Positions 47,705-56,839 are shown, counted from the stretch's first letter. The stretch: DNA of 64,000 nucleotides from Salsipaludibacter sp963812245 (GCA_963812245.1 CAWEUK010000003.1:744001-808000), one strand, 5' to 3'. Translations and numbers: made by a program. The notes: generated by a model not told the origin, from the letters alone.

Positions 47705-49657
47705 CTACTCGGCTGCGCCCTGTTCGAGGTAGCGGTCCTTGATCGAGTCCACCACGCCGGCGTCGGCCAGGGTCGTCGTGTCACCCAACTGCTTGTCCTC
47801 GGCAATGTCCTTGAGCAGGCGCCGCATGATCTTGCCCGATCGGGTCTTGGGCAGGTCCGAGGTGAACAACAGGGAGGCCGGCTTGGCGATGGGGGAGATC
47901 ACCGTGGCCACGTGGTTGCGCAACTCCAGCGCCAGGGCGTCGTCGCCGTCGATGCCGCCCCGCGGCGTGACGAACGCCGCGATCGCCTGTCCGGTCAGGT
48001 CGTCGGCGCGGCCGACGACGGCCGCCTCCGCCACGCTGGGGTGACTCACCAGGGCGGATTCGATCTCGGTGGTCGAGATGCGGTGCCCGGAGATGTTCAT
48101 GACGTCGTCGACACGACCCAGCAGCCAGAAGTAGCCGTCGGCGTCGCGCTTGGCGCCGTCGCCGGCGAAGTAGACCCCGTCGAAGCGTGACCAGTAGGTG
48201 TCCTTGAAGCGCTGCATGTCGCCCCAGATGCCTCGCAGCATCGACGGCCACGGTCGGTCGATGACCAGGTAGCCGCCACCGGGGATGCCGACCGATTCGC
48301 CCTGCTCGTCGTAGACGTCCACCGAGATGCCCGGCAGCGGCAGCGTCGCCGAGCCCGGCTTGGTGGTCACCTCACCGGGGACCGGGGCGATCATCATCCC
48401 GCCCGTCTCGGTCTGCCACCACGTGTCCACGATCGGGCACGAGGAGTTGCCGATGACCTCGTGGTACCAGATCCAGGCCTCGGGGTTGATGGGCTCGCCG
48501 ACCGTGCCCAACAGCCGCAGTGACGACAGGTCGTGGGCCCCGGGATGGTGGTCGCCCCACTTCATGAACGCGCGGATGGCGGTCGGGGCGGTGTACAGCT
48601 GCGTGACCCCGAACTCCTCGATGATCGACCACAGTCGATCCTCTGCCGGGAAGTTGGGCGCCCCCTCGTACATCACCTGGGTGGTGCGGTTGGCCAGCGG
48701 GCCGTACACGATGTAGGAGTGGCCGGTCACCCACCCGATGTCGGCGGCACACCAGTACACGTCGGTGTCGGGCTTGAGGTCGAACACGGTGCGGTGGGTG
48801 TAGGTGACCTGGGTCAGGTAGCCGCCGGTGGTGTGCATGACCCCCTTGGGCTTGCCGGTCGTGCCCGACGTGTACAGCAGGTACAGCAGGTCCTCGGCGT
48901 CCATGCGCTCCGGCTCGCACTCGTCGGACTGCCCATCGACGACGTCGTGCCACCACACGTCGCGACCATCGGCCATCTCGACGTCGGACTCGGTGCGCCG
49001 GACCACCACCGAGTGGGTGATCGACGGGGTGTCGGTGAGGGCCTCGTCGACGTAGTCCTTGAGGGGAAACACGCCGCCGCGACGCCATGCGCCGTCCGCG
49101 GTGACGACGACCTTGCACTCGGCGTCGTTGATGCGGTCACGCAGGGCCTGCGCGGAGAAGCCGGCGAACACGACCGAGTGCGGCGCCCCGATGCGGGCGC
49201 AGGCCAGCATGATGACGGCCAACTCCGGGATCATCGGCAGGTAGATGGCCACCCGGTCGCCGCGCTCGACGCCCAGTTCCTTCAGGGCATTGGCGGCCCT
49301 GCACACCTCGTCGAGGAGTTCGGCATAGGTGATGTCGCGCCGGTCGTCGGGCTCGCCGATCCAGTGGTAGGCCACCTGGTCGCCATGGCCCGAGTCGACG
49401 TGGCGATCGAGGCAGTTGACCGAGACGTTGAGGCTGCCGCCGCCGAACCACGTGGCGACCGGTTCGTCCCACGAGTGCACCTCGTCCCACTTCTCGTACC
49501 AGTCGAGGTGGTCGGCCTGCTCGGCCCAGAAGCCCAACCAGTCCTCGTTGGCCTGGTCTCGCAGGCTGGAGTCGCTGATGGTGGCACTGGCCCGGAACTC
49601 CTCCGACGGGGGGAAGGTCCGGTCTTCCTGGAGCAGGTCCTCGATGGCGTCCGACAT
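47705..49657 (-). CDS. acs: Acetyl-CoA synthetase
   Basis: A 650-residue AMP-forming acetate-CoA ligase. Motifs are GGGSLNVSVNCLDRH near the N-terminus, YTSGTTGKPKGVMHTTGGYL (phosphate loop), WWQTETGG, the hinge DVMNISGHRISTTEIE and the acetylation-controlled lysine in KTRSGKIMRRLL. It turns acetate to acetyl-CoA. The start at 49657 gives the usual N-terminus. Lys acetylation of this motif is classically reversed by sirtuins, and a sirtuin gene lies at 57 kb, so post-translational control is plausible. It is divergent from rsgA. Confidence 0.96.
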   Translation of the reverse strand: MSDAIEDLLQEDRTFPPSEEFRASATISDSSLRDQANEDWLGFWAEQADHLDWYEKWDEVHSWDEPVATWFGGGSLNVSVNCLDRHVDSGHGDQVAYHWIGEPDDRRDITYAELLDEVCRAANALKELGVERGDRVAIYLPMIPELAVIMLACARIGAPHSVVFAGFSAQALRDRINDAECKVVVTADGAWRRGGVFPLKDYVDEALTDTPSITHSVVVRRTESDVEMADGRDVWWHDVVDGQSDECEPERMDAEDLLYLLYTSGTTGKPKGVMHTTGGYLTQVTYTHRTVFDLKPDTDVYWCAADIGWVTGHSYIVYGPLANRTTQVMYEGAPNFPAEDRLWSIIEEFGVTQLYTAPTAIRAFMKWGDHHPGAHDLSSLRLLGTVGEPINPEAWIWYHEVIGNSSCPIVDTWWQTETGGMMIAPVPGEVTTKPGSATLPLPGISVDVYDEQGESVGIPGGGYLVIDRPWPSMLRGIWGDMQRFKDTYWSRFDGVYFAGDGAKRDADGYFWLLGRVDDVMNISGHRISTTEIESALVSHPSVAEAAVVGRADDLTGQAIAAFVTPRGGIDGDDALALELRNHVATVISPIAKPASLLFTSDLPKTRSGKIMRRLLKDIAEDKQLGDTTTLADAGVVDSIKDRYLEQGAAE

Positions 49658-49914
49658 TGCAGGTGTCCTCCTGGAGGCAGCGGTGTGGTCGGCGGTGCGG
49701 GTGGGGGCACGTGGTGGGGATGGCGTTCGTGGCGAGTGCGTCACCGGCTGCGCCGGTCCTCGCGCGTGCCCGCGCGATCGCGTCGTCGCTGCCGACGCTA
49801 GTGGCCACCCCGACCGGGGTTCCAGCCATTCGGCCATCGATTCCGTGAATTGGGGGATTGCCCGTGGGGCGGTCGTGGTGGGCGCGAGCGGGGTCGGACT
49901 GGTTGGATGCGTGC

Positions 49915-50931
49915 ATGGCCCGAATCGACCCCCGCATCGACTACGAACTCCTCGAAGAGGAGTTCGACGACGTCGACACGGCCCAGCACCGCCGCCGTCG
50001 CGGCACCAAGCCCTCGGTCAAGGCCCAGGAGCGCATCGACGACGCCGAGGTTGCCCGGGTGGTGGCGGTCGCCCGAGGGCTGCTGGAGGTGTTCCACGAC
50101 GGCCGCCGCCAACCGGCCCGGTTCGCGGGCTCGATGCGCGGCACCAAGGTCGTGGTGGGGGACCGGGTCGGGATCCGCCTGGCACGCCACGACTCCGACG
50201 TGGCCCGGGTCGTGTCGTTGGTTCCGCGCACGTCGACGTTGACCCGGACGCCCGACGACGGCGACGACACCGAACGCCTGGTCGTGGCGAACGCGGACGT
50301 GGTGGCCGCGGTCGTGAGCGCCGACCGCATCGAACCGTCGCAGGGGTTCATCGATCGGGTCATGGTCGCCGCCTCGGCGGGTGGCCTGGCCCCGATGGTC
50401 GTCGTGAACAAGATGGACCTGGTGGACGACGACCTGGCCGGGCAGTTGGCGATCTACCGCAAACTGGGTGTCGCGATCCACCTGACATCGGCCGAGACCG
50501 GGCAGGGTGTCGAGGCGCTCGGCGACGACCTGGCCGGGAAGTGGACCGCCTTCACCGGGCACTCGGGAGTCGGCAAGTCGTCCCTGTTCAACCTGCTGGT
50601 GCCGGCAGCCGACCAGGCCGTCGCCGACATCGGCCGCCATGGTGGCCGCCACACGACCGTGGCGGCCGTTGCCAGCCACATCACCGAACGGGATGCCTGG
50701 CTGGTCGACACGCCCGGTGTGCGGTCCTTCGGGTTGGGCACGGTGACACCGGCGTCGCTGTCGCGTCACTTCCCGGAACTGTCCGACCTGCCGTGTGCAC
50801 TGGATGACTGCACCCACCTGGGCGAGCCCGGCTGTGCGATCGACCAGGCCGTCATCACCACGCGTCGGTGGGAGTCCTACCAGCGGTTGTACGCGGCCCT
50901 GGAGCAGTCGCCATCGGGCGCCGCTTGGTGA
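49915..50931 (+). CDS. rsgA: Ribosome small-subunit-dependent GTPase A
   Basis: A 338-residue circularly permuted GTPase that checks 30S maturation. An OB domain (about 60-110) is followed by the permuted G motifs: NKMD (G4), then GHSGVGKSS (G1) and DTPGV (G3). A C-terminal zinc site follows with CALDDCTHLGEPGC. The N-terminal Arg-rich stretch HRRRRGTKPSVKAQ is typical of actinobacterial members. The ATG at 49915 is preferred over a GTG 19 codons upstream. It is the first gene of a rightward block that includes two tRNA genes. Confidence 0.94.
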   Translation: MARIDPRIDYELLEEEFDDVDTAQHRRRRGTKPSVKAQERIDDAEVARVVAVARGLLEVFHDGRRQPARFAGSMRGTKVVVGDRVGIRLARHDSDVARVVSLVPRTSTLTRTPDDGDDTERLVVANADVVAAVVSADRIEPSQGFIDRVMVAASAGGLAPMVVVNKMDLVDDDLAGQLAIYRKLGVAIHLTSAETGQGVEALGDDLAGKWTAFTGHSGVGKSSLFNLLVPAADQAVADIGRHGGRHTTVAAVASHITERDAWLVDTPGVRSFGLGTVTPASLSRHFPELSDLPCALDDCTHLGEPGCAIDQAVITTRRWESYQRLYAALEQSPSGAAW

Positions 50932-50973
50932 CGGCTCGGAGCGGCCGTCGCTACCCTGACCGGTCGCAACCCC

Positions 50974-51048
50974 GGCGGGGTAGCCAAGTGGTAAGGCAGG
51001 GGACTGCAAATCCTCTATTCACGGGTTCGATTCCCGTCCCCGCCTCCA
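50974..51048 (+). tRNA. tRNA-Cys (anticodon GCA)
   Basis: The cloverleaf has acceptor GGCGGGG/CCCCGCC, a short D-arm, an anticodon stem GAGGA-type around CTGCAAA (anticodon GCA) and T-arm ACGGG/CCCGT with loop TTCGATT. The discriminator base is U, as required for cysteine identity, and CCA is encoded. Confidence 0.95.
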
Positions 51049-51177
51049 ACGATCCGGACCCGTCCCCGGCGCAGCCTCCATTCGGCTGGGCGTATCGTGG
51101 CAATGGTTGGGCCTGACCGGGTCCGGCGCCGACGGTTCGCGCCGTCCACCTCCGGTGGCTACCATTCGAGGCCGTCC

Positions 51178-51251
51178 GGGGCGTTAGCTCAGATGGCCAG
51201 AGCGCTCGCCCGACACGCGAGAGGTCGCAGGTTCAATTCCTGCACGCCCCA
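51178..51251 (+). tRNA. tRNA-Val (anticodon GAC)
   Basis: The acceptor GGGGCGT pairs with ACGCCCC, the anticodon stem is CTCGC/GCGAG and the T-arm GCAGG/CCTGC has loop TTCAATT. The loop reads CCGACAC, so the anticodon is GAC, but position 33 is C instead of the almost universal U. CCA is not encoded. A strong hairpin follows. Confidence 0.9.
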
Positions 51252-51256
51252 CCCGG

Positions 51257-51287
51257 ACCACGGCCCCGTCGATGACGGGGCCGTGGT
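51257..51287 (+). terminator. Hairpin terminator after tRNA-Val
   Basis: ACCACGGCCCCGTC pairs perfectly with GACGGGGCCGTGGT over 14 bp with a 3-base loop, five bases after the tRNA, followed by GCGTTTC. It separates the tRNA from the converging tetR gene. Confidence 0.8.
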
Positions 51288-51323
51288 GCGTTTCGGGGCC
51301 AATCCTGCCTGGCGGTGGTGGGC

Positions 51324-51908
51324 TCAGCCGTCCGGCGTGAAGTAGGGCTGGATGGCGTCGCCGACCCTGGCGACGAGCGTGTCGACGTCAGCGGTGTCGA
51401 GGGCTGGAAAGCCGATCGCGTGGCGCATCACGGCAGCGCCCAGCAGGTGGGACATGGCCAGCGCCATGCGCAACTCCGCGTCAGTGCCCCCGACCCGTGG
51501 GGCGACCCGGGTGAGCATCAGGTCCCCGAAGAACTCGCGCAGCACGTTGCTGCCCTGCTCGGTCGCCATGGCACCGCGCAGCAGTGACAACAGGGCGTCA
51601 CGGGTCGGTTGTTGCTCCCACACCCCGAAGAACAGGCCTGCCGCGCGACGCCCCGCCACGTCGAGTCCGTCCGCCAGGATGCGGTCGGCGATCTCGGACG
51701 GTTGCACCGGCAGTTGCACACTGGCCGCGAACAGGTTCTCCTTGGTCCCGAAGTAGTGGTGCACCAGGGCCGGGTCCACGCCGGCCTCGGTCGCGATGGA
51801 GCGGATCGTGGCGCCGTGGTAGCCCTCGGTCGAGAAGGTCGTGCGCGCGGCCGCCAGGATGTCACCGCGGGTGTCCGGGTCGCCCGGGCGCCGTCCGGTC
51901 CGCGCCAT
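51324..51908 (-). CDS. TetR/AcrR-family transcriptional regulator
   Basis: A 194-residue repressor-type protein. The helix-turn-helix is at about 17-60 (FSTEGYHGATIRSIATEAGV and LVHHYFGTKENLF, given here as two pieces). The C-terminal ligand domain resembles that of PF17920-type actinobacterial regulators, with GLFFGVWEQQPTRDALLSLLRGAM. It is the last gene of the ABC exporter operon, overlapping the previous gene by one base, so it probably controls that operon. A drug-like ligand would be typical, but none is known. Confidence 0.9.
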   Translation of the reverse strand: MARTGRRPGDPDTRGDILAAARTTFSTEGYHGATIRSIATEAGVDPALVHHYFGTKENLFAASVQLPVQPSEIADRILADGLDVAGRRAAGLFFGVWEQQPTRDALLSLLRGAMATEQGSNVLREFFGDLMLTRVAPRVGGTDAELRMALAMSHLLGAAVMRHAIGFPALDTADVDTLVARVGDAIQPYFTPDG

Positions 51909-52807
51909 CAGGCGGCCACCCGCGCCGAGCCAACGGCCACCATGAACGCCTCTTCCAACGTGGCTGGCTGGATCGTCACGGAGCTGGATGCCGTGTCGTC
52001 GGCGTCGCCGGGGTCGTTGTCCCCACGGGCTGGGGTGTCCAGGGCAGCCACGACGGCGTCCCGGTCGCTCGTGACCACCCGGAGGCGACCACTGCTGGGC
52101 ACCACGGTGAATCCGGCGTGCTCGAGTCGACCGAGCGCCGATTGGTCACTGGTCGACACCTCCACCACCGTCAGGTCACCGATGATCGCACTCGGGGTGC
52201 CCGTGCCGACCTCCTGCCCGTGGGCCATGATCACGAGACGATCGCACTGGGCCGCCTCGTCCATGTAGTGGGTGGTGACGAGCACGGCGACCCCGTCGTC
52301 GGCAGCCTCGTGGATCGTGTCCCAGAGGGCGGCGCGCGCCAGCGGTCCCACGCCGGAGGTGGGCTCGTCGAGCACCAACACCCGGGGACGGTGGCCCAGT
52401 GCGGCCGCGAACGCCGTCTGGCGCTTCAGGCCGAGTGGCAGCGACCCCACCAGGACGTCGGCGACGTCGCGCAGGTCATCGCGCACCGGCATCGCGTTGC
52501 CGTACACGGCTGCCTGGAACGCCAGGTTCTCCTGCACCGTCAGGTCGGTGTACAGGCCCAGGCCCTGGGGCATGTAGCCCAGGTCGCGCCGCGTGGAGCG
52601 GTCGGGCGGACCGCCCAGCAACTCGACCCGGCCCGCGGTCGGGTCCAGCAGTCCCAGCACCAGCCGGATGAGGGTCGTCTTGCCGGCACCGTTGGCACCG
52701 ACGAGCCCGACGACTTCGCCGGGTTCGACGGCGACGCTGACGTTGTCGACGGCGCGGGCATCGCCGAAGTCCTTGACCAGGTCGATGGTGCGGATGCGTG
52801 CCATCAT
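51908..52807 (-). CDS. ABC exporter ATP-binding protein with degenerate signature
   Basis: A 299-residue ATPase. Walker A is GANGAGKTT, Walker B is VLVLDEPTSGVGP and the switch His is in VTTHYMDEA. The signature position reads LPLGLKRQ rather than LSGG, which is characteristic of the second ATPase half of YbhF-type exporters. The C-terminal 90 residues form a regulatory tail ending in PATLEEAFM. The gene overlaps both neighbours (ATGA-type with the upstream ATPase; stop/start with tetR). It probably forms a heterodimer with the protein at 52804-53643, in which one ATP site is inactive. Confidence 0.9.
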   Translation of the reverse strand: MMARIRTIDLVKDFGDARAVDNVSVAVEPGEVVGLVGANGAGKTTLIRLVLGLLDPTAGRVELLGGPPDRSTRRDLGYMPQGLGLYTDLTVQENLAFQAAVYGNAMPVRDDLRDVADVLVGSLPLGLKRQTAFAAALGHRPRVLVLDEPTSGVGPLARAALWDTIHEAADDGVAVLVTTHYMDEAAQCDRLVIMAHGQEVGTGTPSAIIGDLTVVEVSTSDQSALGRLEHAGFTVVPSSGRLRVVTSDRDAVVAALDTPARGDNDPGDADDTASSSVTIQPATLEEAFMVAVGSARVAA

Positions 52808-53643
52808 GCTGCTCCTTCGCGGCGCGTCCAGGCCGCGGCCATCGCCACGTCCTCCAGGTCCGGTTGCAGTCGCGGTTCGCTCGTGGGGGAGCGGGTCGCC
52901 TCATCGGCGTCGCCGTCGGCCGGGCGAATCCAGGTCCGCCAGGTCCGCCCGCGGCGCCACGACGGTCGCTCCGGGTCGCGCGTGGGCGTTGCCACCAGGA
53001 CCCCGGGAAAGGATCCCTCGATCTCGCGGGCCGTGCCACGCACCAGGATGCTGCCCTCGTCGAGCACGATGACGTCGTCGGCCCGCTGGCCCTCGTCCAG
53101 GTAGGCCGTGGTGACCACGATGGCCGCCCCGTCCCGTGCCGCCCGTGCCAGCAGGCGCCACACGTCGCCGCGGCTCACGGGATCCAGGCCGGTCGTGGGT
53201 TCGTCCAGGACCAGCAGGGTGGGACTGGCCAGCATCGCCATCGCCACGGCCAACTTCTGGCGCATGCCGCCCGACAGGTCGCCTGCCAGCCGCTCTCGGG
53301 CGTCCTCGAGGGCGGTGATGTCGAGGAGGTGGGCGATGCGCTCGCGTGCGTCCCGCGCCATCCCGTGTGCCTGCGCGACGAAGTCGAGGTTCTCCGCGAC
53401 GGTCAGTTCCGTCCACGAGCCACTCGACTCTGCCTGGTAGCCCAGGGACTGGCGATCGGGTGCCGTCACCACGCCGGCCTGGGGTTGGACCAGGCCGACC
53501 AGGACGCGGGCCAGGGTGGTCTTGCCGGCACCGTCGGGGCCCACGACGGCAAGGATCTCTCCGGCCTCGACGGCGCAGTCGACGTCGTCGAGGGCCGTCG
53601 TGTCGCCGAAGCGCACGGTCACGCCCTGCAGTCCGAAGGTCAT
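52804..53643 (-). CDS. ABC exporter ATP-binding protein with canonical signature
   Basis: A 279-residue ATPase resembling the first half of YbhF. Walker A is GPDGAGKTT, the signature LSGGMRQKL is intact, Walker B is LVLDEPTTGLDP and the switch residue follows in VTTAYLDEG (Ala where His is usual). It overlaps the permease gene by four bases (ATGA) and the next ATPase gene by four. In E. coli these two halves are one polypeptide, so here the gene is split. The missing switch His here and the degenerate signature in its partner suggest complementary half-sites in a heterodimer. Confidence 0.9.
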   Translation of the reverse strand: MTFGLQGVTVRFGDTTALDDVDCAVEAGEILAVVGPDGAGKTTLARVLVGLVQPQAGVVTAPDRQSLGYQAESSGSWTELTVAENLDFVAQAHGMARDARERIAHLLDITALEDARERLAGDLSGGMRQKLAVAMAMLASPTLLVLDEPTTGLDPVSRGDVWRLLARAARDGAAIVVTTAYLDEGQRADDVIVLDEGSILVRGTAREIEGSFPGVLVATPTRDPERPSWRRGRTWRTWIRPADGDADEATRSPTSEPRLQPDLEDVAMAAAWTRREGAA

Positions 53644-54713
53644 GACCGCGCTCCCGTCGGCGTGGCGGCCTCCATGCCGGACGTGGCCTCGCGACTGCGG
53701 CGGCGAGCGGGGCTCAGCACGATGGTGAAGCGCCAGATCGCCAGCCCGGACACGACCAGCGACATCACCGCCAACACGCTCATGGGGAAGGCGAGCGTCG
53801 ACAGTGGCGAGGCCTTGAGCATGACGTCGCGCGCGATGATGTTGAACCACGTCAGGGGCAGCAGGTAGCCGATCCATCGCACGCCCGCGCCCATGGACGA
53901 CAGCGGGAAGATCAACCCCGACAGGAGGACCTGGGGCATCACGGTCATCAGCGCCAACTGGATGGCCTGGCCCTGGTTCTGGGAGACGGTCGAGATCAAC
54001 ACCCCGATTCCCAGCGTGACGAACAGGAACAGCACCGAACCGACGGCCAGCCATGCCGGGTTGCCGTTGAAGGGCACGTCGAAGACGAAGACCCCGATGG
54101 CCAGCGCGATGACCAGGTCCACGGCCGCGACCAGGAAGTAGGGCGCAACCTTGCCGATGAACACGTCACTGGCGCGCAGCGGCATGACCGCCAACTGCTC
54201 CAGCGTGCCGGACTGGCGCTCTCGCACGACCCCCAGCGAGGTCACGAGTGCACCGATGAACAGCAGGATCAGGCCGCCCAGGCCCGGGACCAGGACCGCC
54301 GAGGTCGACAGGTCGGGGTTGAACAGCACGTCGGTCTCCAGCGCCGGCGCCGCGCCCGAGGCGGCCGCCTGGCCGAAGGCCTGGAGCGAGGCCTGGGCCG
54401 TGAAGATGTTGGAGCCGTCGATGAAGGCAATGGGGGTGCCGCCCTCGATGGCCACGGCGACGTCGGCCTCGTTGCGACGAAGGATGTCGACGGGGTCGTC
54501 CGTGCTCCGGGCCTGGACCACGAAGGGTGGCGGCAGTTGCGATGCGGCCGCGGCGACCTGGTCGCCGACGGGCGTCAACCTGATCTCGTCGACGGCGAAG
54601 TTGGCGGCATAGCCGAACACCAACAGCAACACGATCGGCATGGCGATCATCATCGCCATCGTGCGACGATCCCGCTTCACCTCACGCAGTTCCTTGCGCA
54701 CCATGGCCCACAT
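53640..54713 (-). CDS. ABC-2-type exporter permease
   Basis: A 357-residue permease of the YhhJ/YbhS/YbhR kind. It has one N-terminal membrane segment (about 18-38), a large extracytoplasmic loop of about 130 residues and five C-terminal segments between about 165 and 345, with the conserved VRERQSGTLEQLAVMPL amphipathic helix. The start at 54713 has GGAGG six bases upstream, better than the ATG nine codons earlier. It is the only permease of the operon, whereas YbhF systems use two, so it may work as a homodimer. A drug, lipid or antibiotic substrate is possible. Confidence 0.9.
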   Translation of the reverse strand: MWAMVRKELREVKRDRRTMAMMIAMPIVLLLVFGYAANFAVDEIRLTPVGDQVAAAASQLPPPFVVQARSTDDPVDILRRNEADVAVAIEGGTPIAFIDGSNIFTAQASLQAFGQAAASGAAPALETDVLFNPDLSTSAVLVPGLGGLILLFIGALVTSLGVVRERQSGTLEQLAVMPLRASDVFIGKVAPYFLVAAVDLVIALAIGVFVFDVPFNGNPAWLAVGSVLFLFVTLGIGVLISTVSQNQGQAIQLALMTVMPQVLLSGLIFPLSSMGAGVRWIGYLLPLTWFNIIARDVMLKASPLSTLAFPMSVLAVMSLVVSGLAIWRFTIVLSPARRRSREATSGMEAATPTGARS

Positions 54714-54757
54714 GTCGGTCCTCCCGATCGCGTGCAGCACATGGAGTTCAACGCTTG

Positions 54758-54808
54758 ATGAATTGTGCTGGCTCGAAGAATTCTACACGGCATGAATTGT
54801 TTCGGCAA
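54758..54808 (-). promoter_or_regulatory. Promoter and putative operator of the ABC exporter operon
   Basis: On the minus strand TTGCCG (-35, at 54803-54808) is followed after 17 bases by TAGAAT (-10, at 54780-54785), 67 bases before the permease start. The words ATGAATTG at 54758-54765 and 54792-54799 (plus strand) are direct repeats 34 bases apart with GAATTC between them, a plausible operator for the operon's TetR protein. The patch is much richer in A+T than its surroundings. Confidence 0.5.
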
Positions 54809-54866
54809 CACCCGATCGAGGGCCCGGCAGTGGTGCAGCAGGAGGCAGTGGGGCACCAAACGGCGT

Positions 54867-55358
54867 TCAGTCGCCCCAGCCTGTGTGCACGTCGTCGATG
54901 GCCTGCTGGGTGTCCAGGCGGGACAGGTCCAGGGCCAACTGGCGACGTTGTGCCGCGTCGGCAGCCGGCACCGATGCCGTCGGCATGGCGGCACCGGTGA
55001 TGGTTGCCCACCACCACCGCAGCCCCCGGGGGGCGTTGCGGATGCCCAGGCCCTCGAGCCCGCGGTGGGCGTGGCCCAGGAACACCTCGCTGTTGATGCG
55101 CGCATGGACGATGTCGCGGACCACCTCGTCGACGGGGTAGTCACGGCGCAGGTGGTCGACCACGTCGGTGCGGGCATCGACCAGGCGGTAGCGAGGACCC
55201 ACCGGGGCATCCTGGGTCGCGAGATCCTTCTGCACGCCACGCCACAGGAGTCGCTGGCGGGCGAACCAGTCCCAGGCATGGCGGGGCGGCGATGCCGGTG
55301 CGGGAGAACCTGCCACGGATGACCTCGCGTCGGCTGGTGCCACGATAGCCCCGCCCAC
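54867..55358 (-). CDS. Hypothetical protein
   Basis: A 163-residue product whose last 120 residues have normal protein composition: AWDWFARQRLLWRGVQKDL, DYPVDEVVRDIVHARIN and GLRWWWATITGAAMP, then a helical tail DLSRLDTQQAIDDVHTGW. There is no signal peptide or recognised motif, and I assign no function. The GTG at 55358 is the best start after a low-complexity upstream stretch, but ATG or GTG codons further upstream are open. It is on the same strand as the M14 carboxypeptidase upstream and the exporter operon downstream, separated from both. Confidence 0.5.
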   Translation of the reverse strand: MGGAIVAPADARSSVAGSPAPASPPRHAWDWFARQRLLWRGVQKDLATQDAPVGPRYRLVDARTDVVDHLRRDYPVDEVVRDIVHARINSEVFLGHAHRGLEGLGIRNAPRGLRWWWATITGAAMPTASVPAADAAQRRQLALDLSRLDTQQAIDDVHTGWGD

Positions 55359-55475
55359 CTCGACCCCGCAGGTGCCTGACCCTGCTGCGGCGGGGCGAGA
55401 CCGGAAGCGGAGGATGTCGGGTACGCCACCTGCCACGTTGCCGCCCGAGCCCGTGCCAGGGCCCCTGCACGACGT

Positions 55476-55502
55476 GGAGGCCACCCGATTCGGGTGGCCT
55501 CC
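55476..55502 (-). terminator. Hairpin terminator after the carboxypeptidase gene
   Basis: GGAGGCCACCC pairs with GGGTGGCCTCC across loop GATTC (11 bp), starting 18 bases past the carboxypeptidase stop codon at 55521. Confidence 0.75.
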
Positions 55503-55520
55503 ATGGTCATGCGGGATCGA

Positions 55521-56699
55521 TCAGTTGCCGTCCGGCGGCAGGAACACCCGCGCCGGGATGTCGTCGTAGTTGTCCGGGTCCAGCGACGAGATGGAGTCGT
55601 CGGCGATCGCCTCGACCAGGCCGGTCAGGCCGATCTCGATCTGCTTGCGCAACATGCCGTTGCGCTTCTGGCCGTCGTACTGCGTCTGGCTCGATGTCTC
55701 GAACAACACGGTGGCACTGCCACGCAACGCGAACGACCCCAGTGCGGTTCCGGGGAGGTTGATCGCCTGGGGGTACAGGGTCACGGCGCCGTAGCCGCTG
55801 TCGCCCTGGTCCTGCAGTGCGTCGTAGACCGCGAGGTTGGCACGTCGCGAGGCGTCGTAGTCGAACTTGGGCCAGTCACCGAACTCGGACGGGTCCGCGA
55901 TGAAGCGACCCGAGATCGACAGCGGTGACATCGCCTCGAGATCCTCGGTGGCGTAGCACGAGTACTGGTTGTGCAGGTCGACGAAGTAGTCGACCGTGTC
56001 GAACTCGCCCTCGAGTGCGTCGTAGACGTTGCGGACGGTCTGGGCCTCTGGCGTGATGTACCAGCCGGTGTCGGCGCTGTTGCCCGGGAAGTCGGCTGGC
56101 TGGGGCACGTAGTCGAGGTCCGGGTTGAAGTCCCGGTTGACGTCGAACCCACCGACCCGCGAACTGTAGTTCCATGCCGGATCGACGCCGGTCAACTGGG
56201 GGAAGTCCTCGACGACCTCGTCCCAGGTCATGTCGTTCTGCCGGGTGTCGTTGGCGGCACCGTCGACGTTGAGTCGCGGAATGGCCACGATGGTGAGGTT
56301 CTCACGGATCTGTTGGGCCCAGGGCGTGTCGGCACCGAGTTGCTGCAGCATCTTGAGCAGGGCCGGGGTGCCATGGTTCTCGTTGCCGTGGATCTGGGAC
56401 TGCACCAGCATCACCGTGTCGCCCTCACCAACCCGGGCGGAGTAGATCTCGCGACCCTGGTTGCTGTAGCCGGCCACAGAGACGTCGACCGTGCCGCCGC
56501 TGGTGCGCTCGATGCGCTCCAGCGAGGCGGTGATCTGCTCGTGGCTGGGGAAGCCGGCGATGCCGGAACCCGCAGCTTCCAGCCCACAGTGGGACTGGGT
56601 CGGGATGGCGTTGGCGGCGGTGGCCAGACCCAGCCCGGAGGCCACCAGGGCCGCGGCGCCGATTCCTGCCGTCAGTCGTCGTTTCAAGTGCATCTTCAT
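55521..56699 (-). CDS. Secreted M14-family zinc carboxypeptidase
   Basis: A 392-residue exported metalloprotease. A signal peptide with Lys/Arg start and hydrophobic core is cut after about residue 31 (TAANA). Zinc ligands are in QIHGNENHG (HxxE) and the later His of FVDLHNQYS; the general-base glutamate is in VLFETSSQ. The segment GGFDVNRDFNPDLDYVP contains the substrate-binding Asn-Arg pair. The length is about that of bacterial M14 enzymes without extra domains. A nutritional or wall-peptide role outside the cell is likely. Two ATGs (56699, 56693) can start it. Confidence 0.92.
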   Translation of the reverse strand: MKMHLKRRLTAGIGAAALVASGLGLATAANAIPTQSHCGLEAAGSGIAGFPSHEQITASLERIERTSGGTVDVSVAGYSNQGREIYSARVGEGDTVMLVQSQIHGNENHGTPALLKMLQQLGADTPWAQQIRENLTIVAIPRLNVDGAANDTRQNDMTWDEVVEDFPQLTGVDPAWNYSSRVGGFDVNRDFNPDLDYVPQPADFPGNSADTGWYITPEAQTVRNVYDALEGEFDTVDYFVDLHNQYSCYATEDLEAMSPLSISGRFIADPSEFGDWPKFDYDASRRANLAVYDALQDQGDSGYGAVTLYPQAINLPGTALGSFALRGSATVLFETSSQTQYDGQKRNGMLRKQIEIGLTGLVEAIADDSISSLDPDNYDDIPARVFLPPDGN

Positions 56700-56839
56700 C
56701 CTTGCGTGGGGGGACCCACGACCATAGTCAGGGTCGGACAGGATGACATGAACGTTCGTCTCACCAGCCGCGAGCCACCCCGCTGGTGGGGCCGCATTCG
56801 CGGGTCGCGGTCGCCGCCGCCCGGTGGCCGGGGGTGTCG

